In this document: in pieces, positions 58,114 through 64,000 of the stretch
Layout: each line of letters opens with the position of its first letter
How positions within the stretch are numbered: position 1 is the stretch's first letter
Assembly: GCA_964621755.1 (NCBI GenBank)
Contig: CAZUPI010000005.1
Span: 14,115-78,114, forward strand
Direction of reading: 5' to 3'
DNA from: UMGS1696 sp964621755
GTDB lineage: Bacteria > Bacillota > Clostridia > Oscillospirales > CAG-272
DNA: 64,000 bases
Notes under the pieces: model-generated
The model's database searches: none
What the model saw: only the letters and a program-made list of their open reading frames with translations
Told to the model about the DNA's origin: nothing
Position numbers and translations under genes: made by a program

Positions 58114-59289
58114 TCATGACAAAATTTTGGAGAGGATTTCGATCCCCTTGTCGATTTCCTTGTAGCTTATCGTAAGTGGAGGAAGAAGGCGGACCACGTC
58201 CGTGCCAGCGGTGAGAACCAGAAGCCCTTCGTCAAACGCCTTATGGAGAACATCCTTCGGTGAAACGGTTACTGCGATGCCCGTCATCATGCCGACGCCG
58301 CGCACACTGGCTACAGTCGCTGAACCGATTCCCAAAATTTTTTTGCGCATGTATGCTCCCTTTGTGTTGACCTCTTCAAGAAAATCGTCTGTGATACGGG
58401 ATACAACATTGCATGCCGCGGCACAGGCTACAGGGTTTGCGCCGAAGGTCGACCCGTGTGTTCCGCCCGTGAGCGTTTTCGCGCATTTTTTCCCGCTGAT
58501 GAAGGTGCCAATCGGAAGACCACCGCCGAGCCCTTTTGCCGTTGTCACAATATCCGGCGTGATTTCGGCATTCATGTAGCCGAAAAATTTGCCGCACCGC
58601 CCGATACCGGTTTGGACCTCATCGACTATCAGCAGAATATCGCGGTCGTTACAGAGTTTTTCCACAGCCTGCAAATAATCGGTGGAGAGAATATTCACAC
58701 CACCTTCGCCTTGCACGACTTCCAGCATGACCGCGCAGACATCAGGGGTACATGCTTCGGTCAGTGCGTTCATTTTTCCGGCGTCGCAGTACTTGAAGCC
58801 TTCCGTAAACGGGAAGAAATAATTATGGAAGACCTCCTGCCCAGTCGCTTTGAGCGTGGTTATCGTGCGGCCATGGAAGGATTTATTCAGCGTGATAATG
58901 GTACTTCTGCCTTCACCGTACTTGTCAAAGCTGTATTTTCTTGCCAGCTTGATGGCGCCCTCGTTTGCTTCTGCACCGGAATTACAGAAAAACATGTTCG
59001 AAAGTCCGGTCTTTTTCACAAGCATCGCAGCCAACTCCGACGCTTTGTCACAGTAGAAGTAGTTGGAAACGTGTTGAAAACGGTTTATCTGTTCTACTAC
59101 GGCCTGTTTCCAATCCTCATCATTCCATCCGAAGATATTTACTCCGATTCCGCTTGTGAAATCGATGTAGCTTTTGCCGTTTTTATCGGTCAGAACTGCA
59201 CCGTGTCCCTCTTCGGGGACCAAGTCGAGCCTGCCGTATGTGTTCATGATAGTTTCCTTATCATGATTTATGACATCCTCACGAATCAT
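58114..59289 (-). CDS. argD: Acetylornithine aminotransferase
   Basis: 391 residues from the ATG at 59289, 8 bp behind GGAGGT. Class III PLP enzyme: NSGAEANEGAIKLARKY, SFHGRTITTLKATGQ, LIVDEVQTGIGRCGKFF, and the PLP lysine in VTTAKGLGGGLPIG. It transfers the amino group from glutamate to N-acetylglutamate semialdehyde. One base separates it from argB. Confidence 0.96.
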   Translation of the reverse strand: MIREDVINHDKETIMNTYGRLDLVPEEGHGAVLTDKNGKSYIDFTSGIGVNIFGWNDEDWKQAVVEQINRFQHVSNYFYCDKASELAAMLVKKTGLSNMFFCNSGAEANEGAIKLARKYSFDKYGEGRSTIITLNKSFHGRTITTLKATGQEVFHNYFFPFTEGFKYCDAGKMNALTEACTPDVCAVMLEVVQGEGGVNILSTDYLQAVEKLCNDRDILLIVDEVQTGIGRCGKFFGYMNAEITPDIVTTAKGLGGGLPIGTFISGKKCAKTLTGGTHGSTFGANPVACAAACNVVSRITDDFLEEVNTKGAYMRKKILGIGSATVASVRGVGMMTGIAVTVSPKDVLHKAFDEGLLVLTAGTDVVRLLPPLTISYKEIDKGIEILSKILS

Positions 59290-59290
59290 A

Positions 59291-60193
59291 TTATATACCT
59301 CCACTTCTTCCGGAGGAACGGGGTCTGCCGTCGGTAAACATGGTGCCGATGCCTTCCTCGGAAAGCATTTCTATTAGTATCGAGTGCTTGATTCTTCCGT
59401 CTATGATAAAGGTTTTGACCCCGCCGTTTACCGCTTCGACGCAGCATTCGACCTTCGGGATCATACCGCCGGAAATAATGCCTTCCTTGCGCAGCCCATC
59501 TACTTCGTTGGTGTGAATTACAGAAATCAGGGTTGACGGGTCCTTTGGATTACGCAGAACGCCGACGGTATCGGTCAGCAGAATGAGGTTTTCGGCGTGC
59601 AAGGCAATTGCAATTTCCGCTGCTGCAGTATCAGCATTGATATTATAGACTGCAATATCATCTTTTGCGTGTGCGACAGTGGAGATAACGGGAATGTACC
59701 CACGTGAAATCACATCTTTGATAACATCTGCGTTGACGGAGAGAATGTCGCCGACATAACCGTAGTCAGTGCCGTTTGTATCGGTATGGCGTTTTGCCTG
59801 AATCAGACCGCCATCGAGTCCGCAGAGCCCTATGGCACGACCGCCCGTCCGTTCTATTAGGTCGACGAGCTGCTTGTTCGTTTTTCCGGCCAGTACCATG
59901 AGCGCGACCTCAGCGGTTTCCGCGTCCGTGTATCGCAGACCGTTAATGAATTCGGATTTTTTGCCGATTTTGCCGAGCATTTCGTTGATGTCAGGACCGC
60001 CGCCATGTACCAATACAACATTGATTCCAGTAAGAGACAGCAGAACAAGGTCGCTGATAACGGCATTTCGCAGTTCCTCGGAGAGCATGGCATTTCCGCC
60101 GTACTTGACAACGATGGTTTTTTCGGTGTATTTTTGAATGTAAGGCAGGGCTTCAATTAAGACATTTGCTTTATCTTCATTGGTTATAGACAT
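59291..60193 (-). CDS. argB: Acetylglutamate kinase
   Basis: 300 residues. TIVVKYGGNAMLSEELRN at the ATP-phosphate loop, VLVHGGGPDINEML, NADTAAAEIAIALHAENLIL and VPKVECC-like MIPKVECCVEAVNGG near the end. It phosphorylates N-acetylglutamate and is normally feedback-inhibited by arginine in organisms that use the ArgJ cycle. Confidence 0.96.
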   Translation of the reverse strand: MSITNEDKANVLIEALPYIQKYTEKTIVVKYGGNAMLSEELRNAVISDLVLLSLTGINVVLVHGGGPDINEMLGKIGKKSEFINGLRYTDAETAEVALMVLAGKTNKQLVDLIERTGGRAIGLCGLDGGLIQAKRHTDTNGTDYGYVGDILSVNADVIKDVISRGYIPVISTVAHAKDDIAVYNINADTAAAEIAIALHAENLILLTDTVGVLRNPKDPSTLISVIHTNEVDGLRKEGIISGGMIPKVECCVEAVNGGVKTFIIDGRIKHSILIEMLSEEGIGTMFTDGRPRSSGRSGGI

Positions 60194-60206
60194 GTTTTTC
60201 CCTCAC

Positions 60207-61460
60207 TCAGCTTCTGTAGTCGCCGTTGATGCGGACGTATTCATAGCTCAGGTCGCAGCCGTATGCCTGCGCGGAAGCTGCACCGTCGTTCATTTCGCAG
60301 TTGATTTCGATTTTGTCGCAGGAGAGCACCATTTTTGCAAAGTCTTCGCTGAATTCATAGCTGCGGCCATTTTTACATACGGGGAGGAAACCAAGGTCAG
60401 AGGAGAAGGAAATATCGACTTTTGAGGTGTCAAATGTGACGCCAGAGTAGCCGAGCGCACAAATGACACGTCCCCAGTTTGCATCTGAACCGAACATCGC
60501 CGCCTTGACCAGTGACGATGCGATAACCGATTTTGCCAGTACACGCGCATCCGCGTCACATTTTGCACCTGTGACATTACAGATGAGCAGTTTTGTGGCG
60601 CCTTCTCCATCTGCGGCAATTGCAGTTGCCATTTTGTAGCAGAGAGCTTTCAGCGCACTTGCGAACTGTTCATAATCCGCTCCGTTCGCATTGGCAATTT
60701 TCTCGTTTTCTGCTTTTCCGGATGCGAGAACGGTTACCATATCGTTGGTGCTGGTGTCGCCGTCGACCGATACCATATTGAAGGTATCTTCAATGGCGGC
60801 GTGGAGCGCGGTGTCAAGAGCTTCTGATGAAATGGCGCAGTCTGTTGTAATAAAACAGAGCATCGTTCCCATGTTTGGATGAATCATGCCGGAGCCCTTG
60901 CAGATTCCGCCGATTTTGACCTCTTTGCCGCTGCACTCGAATTTCAACGCAAATTCCTTTTTCTTTGTATCGGTGGTCATAATCGCGAGTGCCGCCTTGT
61001 CAGAGCCGTCCGCGGAACTATTGAGCTTTTCAATAAGGGAAGGTATGCCGACGTTGATAATCGGATCCGTATTCAGGGAAACACCGATAACGCCGGTAGA
61101 CGCCACGATAACGTCTGACTCATTTATTCCCAATGCGGATGCCAGAGCCGCGCAGGTCGCGTTTGCTGTCTCGTATCCATCCGGCGTGCAGGCGTTTGCG
61201 TTTCCGGAATTGCAGATGACAGCCTGTGCAGTCCCATCTGCAAGGTGCGCGCGTGTGACTCCAACCGGCGCGGCAAATACTTTATTTTTCGTATAAACGC
61301 CTGCCGCCGTGCATTTTTCGTCAGCGACGATCATGGCAAGGTCGAGTTTGGCGGCATTTTTGCGCAGTCCGGCGTGAATCCCATACGCTTTAAACCCATC
61401 GGCAGCACATACGCCGCCGTCTATTTTCTCATATGTATGTCCAAACATTTTATATTCCAT
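60207..61460 (-). CDS. argJ: Bifunctional glutamate N-acetyltransferase / ornithine acetyltransferase
   Basis: 417 residues. The self-cleavage site is in KGSGMIHPNMGTMLCFITTD (before the Thr of GTML), giving alpha and beta chains. CNSGNANACTPDGYE and NDMVTVLASG are family blocks. It recycles the acetyl group from N-acetylornithine to glutamate. Bifunctional or monofunctional activity cannot be told from the sequence. Confidence 0.95.
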   Translation of the reverse strand: MEYKMFGHTYEKIDGGVCAADGFKAYGIHAGLRKNAAKLDLAMIVADEKCTAAGVYTKNKVFAAPVGVTRAHLADGTAQAVICNSGNANACTPDGYETANATCAALASALGINESDVIVASTGVIGVSLNTDPIINVGIPSLIEKLNSSADGSDKAALAIMTTDTKKKEFALKFECSGKEVKIGGICKGSGMIHPNMGTMLCFITTDCAISSEALDTALHAAIEDTFNMVSVDGDTSTNDMVTVLASGKAENEKIANANGADYEQFASALKALCYKMATAIAADGEGATKLLICNVTGAKCDADARVLAKSVIASSLVKAAMFGSDANWGRVICALGYSGVTFDTSKVDISFSSDLGFLPVCKNGRSYEFSEDFAKMVLSCDKIEINCEMNDGAASAQAYGCDLSYEYVRINGDYRS

Positions 61461-61512
61461 AGTATGGTCCTCTATAAAATTTTATAAATGCGAGTTTTTT
61501 AATCCGCAAGCA

Positions 61513-62556
61513 TTAGAATCCCGCAGGCAGAGCATCGATGCCGCATTCTTCTGAGAAGCCGAAGTGGATGTTCATATTCTGTATCGCCTGACCAGCCGCG
61601 CCCTTAACCATATTGTCGATGCAGGAGCAGAGAATGAGAGTTCCCGTGCGCATGTCGCCGTGAATGGAAATATCGCAATAGTTGGAGCGGGTGACATTGC
61701 GAATTTGTGCGGAGGCCCCTGAGGCTTCGATACGGACGAATGGTTCATTTTGATAAAAGGTTTCGTAAGCCTTACGGATTTCTTCGATTGTTACGCCGCC
61801 TTTCAGCTTGGCGTAAATCGTTTCCTCAATACCGCGGTTGACGGGAAGAAGATGTGGGACAAAGACTACCTTTATCGGCTGACCTGCCGCGTGGGATAGA
61901 GATTGCTCAATTTCCGGTGTGTGTCTGTGTGCCCCGATTTTATAGGCGAAAATCGATTCGTTTGCTTCCGGGTAATGCGTGGTTTGTGTGAGTCCGCGTC
62001 CCGCGCCTGTGACACCGGATTTTGCATCAATGATGATACCATCCGTTTCGATGAAACCGCGCTTCAAAGCAGGTGCGAGCGCAAGAGATGCCGCAGTCGG
62101 ATAGCATCCCGGGTTTGCGATAATTTTGGCATCTTTTATCCGGTCGCGGAATAGTTCGGGAAGAGCATAGACCGCACCGTTGTGCAGCTCCGGTTTATCG
62201 AATGGCTTCTTATACCATTCCTTGTACTCGTCTTCGGATTCCAGCCTGAAATCCGCGCCGAGGTCGATGAGGAGCGTACCGTTTGCCAGACATTTTTCAG
62301 CAATCGGTTCAGACAGACCATGCGGGAGAGAGGCAAATACAACGTCGGCGTCGGATATTGCAGTATCTGCGTCTGTGAGGGTGGGCAGACCGATTTTTTT
62401 AAAATTCGGGTAAATCTCGGCGATTTCTTTTCCTTCAAAAGAAACGGACGACAGTCCGATGATTTCCACATTCGGATGAAGGGCGAGAAGCCGGACGAGC
62501 TCAGCTCCCGCATAGCCTGTTGCGCCAACGACGGCGGCTTTGATTTTTTTATTCAT
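61513..62556 (-). CDS. argC: N-acetyl-gamma-glutamyl-phosphate reductase
   Basis: 347 residues from the ATG at 62556; the preceding in-frame codon is a GTG. AAVVGATGYAGAELVRLLAL for NADPH, and the active-site cysteine in IIANPGCYPTAASLAL. It reduces the acyl phosphate made by ArgB. AGGTAAC precedes the start. Confidence 0.96.
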   Translation of the reverse strand: MNKKIKAAVVGATGYAGAELVRLLALHPNVEIIGLSSVSFEGKEIAEIYPNFKKIGLPTLTDADTAISDADVVFASLPHGLSEPIAEKCLANGTLLIDLGADFRLESEDEYKEWYKKPFDKPELHNGAVYALPELFRDRIKDAKIIANPGCYPTAASLALAPALKRGFIETDGIIIDAKSGVTGAGRGLTQTTHYPEANESIFAYKIGAHRHTPEIEQSLSHAAGQPIKVVFVPHLLPVNRGIEETIYAKLKGGVTIEEIRKAYETFYQNEPFVRIEASGASAQIRNVTRSNYCDISIHGDMRTGTLILCSCIDNMVKGAAGQAIQNMNIHFGFSEECGIDALPAGF

Positions 62557-62568
62557 CACAGTTACCTG

Positions 62569-63945
62569 TTATTTTTCTATGTAATTTTTTATCATTTCAA
62601 TTTGATGAAGTACCGATTCCTTAGATGGTCCGCCGTAGACTTTACGTCCGTTAACGCAGTTTTCGAGGTTTACTGCCTCGTATATCCCCTCGTCGAACAG
62701 GGGAGAATACGTGTTGTATACCTCAAGCGGCAGAGATTCGAGGTCTGTTCCGTTTTCGATGCAGTATGTGACGAGCCGGCCGCTCACACGATAGGCATCG
62801 CGGAAGGGGAGTCCTTTTTTCACGAGGTAGTCCGCGCAGTCGGTTGCGTTGATAAATCCGCCCGATGCTGCACGGCGCAGTCTTTCCTTTTTCACCGTCA
62901 TTGTTGATATCATTGAGGTGAACAGCTCTATGCACAGCTTGGCGTTGTCGATTGCGTCGAAGGCTGCTTCTTTGTCTTCCTGCATATCCTTATTGTACGC
63001 AAGCGGAATTCCCTTCATCATGGTAAGCACGGTCGTGAGATAGCCGTAGACGCGTCCGGTTTTGCCGCGTACCAGCTCCGCGATATCGGGATTTTTCTTC
63101 TGCGGCATAATGGACGAGCCGGTCGAGAACGCATCGTCCAACTCGATAAACGAAAATTCGCTTGTACACCAGAGGATGACCTCCTCAGAGAAGCGGGACA
63201 GGTGCATCATAATCAGCGAGAGCGCGAATACAAGCTCGATTAAGAAGTCGCGGTCGGACACACCGTCCATGGAGTTTTCTGTGACGCCGTCGAAGTCGAG
63301 CAGGGAAGCGACCATCATGCGGTCGATGGGATAGGTGGTAGACGCCAGTGCGCCTGACCCAAGCGGGGAAATGTTCGTACGTTTATAAATTTCGGAGAGT
63401 CTCATGTCGTCACGCAGGAACATTTGACCATATGCCAAAACGTAGTGCGCAAACGTTACAGGCTGTGCTCTTTGTAAGTGTGTATATCCGGGCATTACTG
63501 AATCTACATTATCAGACGCAATCGTGCAAATCGCGTCGAGCAGGCTTTTTACCAGCCTGCGGATTTCCGTGATTTCCTTTTTTAAATAAATGCGGATATC
63601 GAGTGCTACCTGGTCGTTGCGGCTTCTGGCGGTGTGCAGTCTCTTTCCGGTGTCGCCGATTCTTTTAGTCAGTACCTCTTCGACGAACATATGAATATCC
63701 TCCGCTTCCGGGTCAATCGCCAGCTTGCCGGATTCGAGGTCCTCTTTGATTTCGGCGAGCGCAGTTACGATTTTCGCGGATTCGTCGAGGGAAATAATTC
63801 CGCACCTGCCAAGCATAGTTGCATGGGCAATGGAGCCTTCAATATCTTCACGAAACATGCGGCTGTCAAATGAAATTGACGAATTAAAATCATTCACGCG
63901 GCTGTTTTCCGCCTTAGAAAACCGCGCATCCCACATTTTTGCCAT
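62569..63945 (-). CDS. argH: Argininosuccinate lyase
   Basis: 458 residues. Signature GSSIMPQKKNPD with the flexible loop serine, TARSRNDQVALDIR and PGYTHLQRAQPVTFAHY. It splits argininosuccinate to arginine and fumarate. First gene of the visible operon; argG, which usually precedes it, is not within the 55 bp left upstream. GGAG lies 11 bp before the ATG. Confidence 0.96.
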   Translation of the reverse strand: MAKMWDARFSKAENSRVNDFNSSISFDSRMFREDIEGSIAHATMLGRCGIISLDESAKIVTALAEIKEDLESGKLAIDPEAEDIHMFVEEVLTKRIGDTGKRLHTARSRNDQVALDIRIYLKKEITEIRRLVKSLLDAICTIASDNVDSVMPGYTHLQRAQPVTFAHYVLAYGQMFLRDDMRLSEIYKRTNISPLGSGALASTTYPIDRMMVASLLDFDGVTENSMDGVSDRDFLIELVFALSLIMMHLSRFSEEVILWCTSEFSFIELDDAFSTGSSIMPQKKNPDIAELVRGKTGRVYGYLTTVLTMMKGIPLAYNKDMQEDKEAAFDAIDNAKLCIELFTSMISTMTVKKERLRRAASGGFINATDCADYLVKKGLPFRDAYRVSGRLVTYCIENGTDLESLPLEVYNTYSPLFDEGIYEAVNLENCVNGRKVYGGPSKESVLHQIEMIKNYIEK

Positions 63946-64000
63946 AATCTATACTACTCCGACTAACAAAAATTAAGGAGTTTTTGGGGAAAACTTTTTT

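Noticed and set aside
57179..63945. Arginine operon as an unusual finding because argG is absent
   Set aside because: argG often lies elsewhere or just upstream, and the window ends 55 bp before argH, so absence cannot be judged.

Overview
The window comes from a spore-forming member of the Clostridia, most likely a gut Oscillospiraceae/Ruminococcaceae-type organism; this is inferred from gene content. It carries the spoIIAA-spoIIAB-sigF operon, spoIIR and a split spore-cortex lytic enzyme gene. It also has the Gram-positive SRP RNA-dnaX-ybaB-recR block, a PPi-type phosphofructokinase, anaerobic radical-SAM enzymes and many glycan-degrading enzymes without signal peptides. The sequence is a draft: 100 Ns interrupt a tRNA-Glu copy at 52601-52700.

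Layout. 1-7.3 kb: the end of an unknown gene, a membrane-anchored protein, a GNAT acetyltransferase, rqcH, a HAD phosphatase, a Nudix hydrolase, a small helical protein and PPi-phosphofructokinase. 7.6-13.8 kb: the sigF operon, then recR, ybaB, dnaX, SRP RNA and enolase on the minus strand. 14-15.3 kb: a GH29 fucosidase. 15.4-26.1 kb: a sleL/yaaH-like LysM-GH18 gene split into two in-frame parts by 9.4 kb of inserted DNA. 26.2-51.4 kb: accessory carbohydrate genes (Asp-box protein, GH99-like, SGNH, GH2, CE15-like and an unassigned TIM-barrel glycosidase) mixed with housekeeping genes, two orphan radical-SAM activases, pyrR, a PTS IIC and a tagA/ACP pair. 51.5-57.1 kb: spoIIR, tRNA-Met, tRNA-Glu copies around the gap, a wrecked solute-binding lipoprotein gene, an oxidoreductase, Nudix and NlpC/P60 genes. 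57.2-63.9 kb: an arginine operon in transcription order argH-C-J-B-D-F on the minus strand, without argG.

Main discovery. The insertion at 16318-25712 looks like an integrative element of a large serine recombinase. The recombinase gene ends 4 bp from the right boundary. Removing the insert at a shared CCT rebuilds one 433-codon LysM-LysM-GH18 frame across a YGPPLPVSP junction. The reconstructed attB carries GGGG-13-CCT-13-CCCC and the reconstructed attP GGGG-18-CCT-18-CCCC. The 5-bp longer attP arms are what is known for large serine integrases. The arrangement is analogous to skin-type elements that interrupt sporulation genes and are excised in the mother cell. The cargo is unusual: a TPP riboswitch with thiS-thiG-thiH-tenI-thiE-thiD-cytX, plus a uroporphyrinogen-decarboxylase-like gene. 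Nothing else like a phage or conjugation module is visible.

Working together: the cargo would make the thiazole half of thiamine, import the pyrimidine half through CytX and join them (ThiD, ThiE). ThiF and ThiC are not in the window. Developmental excision is inference; the in-frame interruption and att symmetry are read directly from the sequence.
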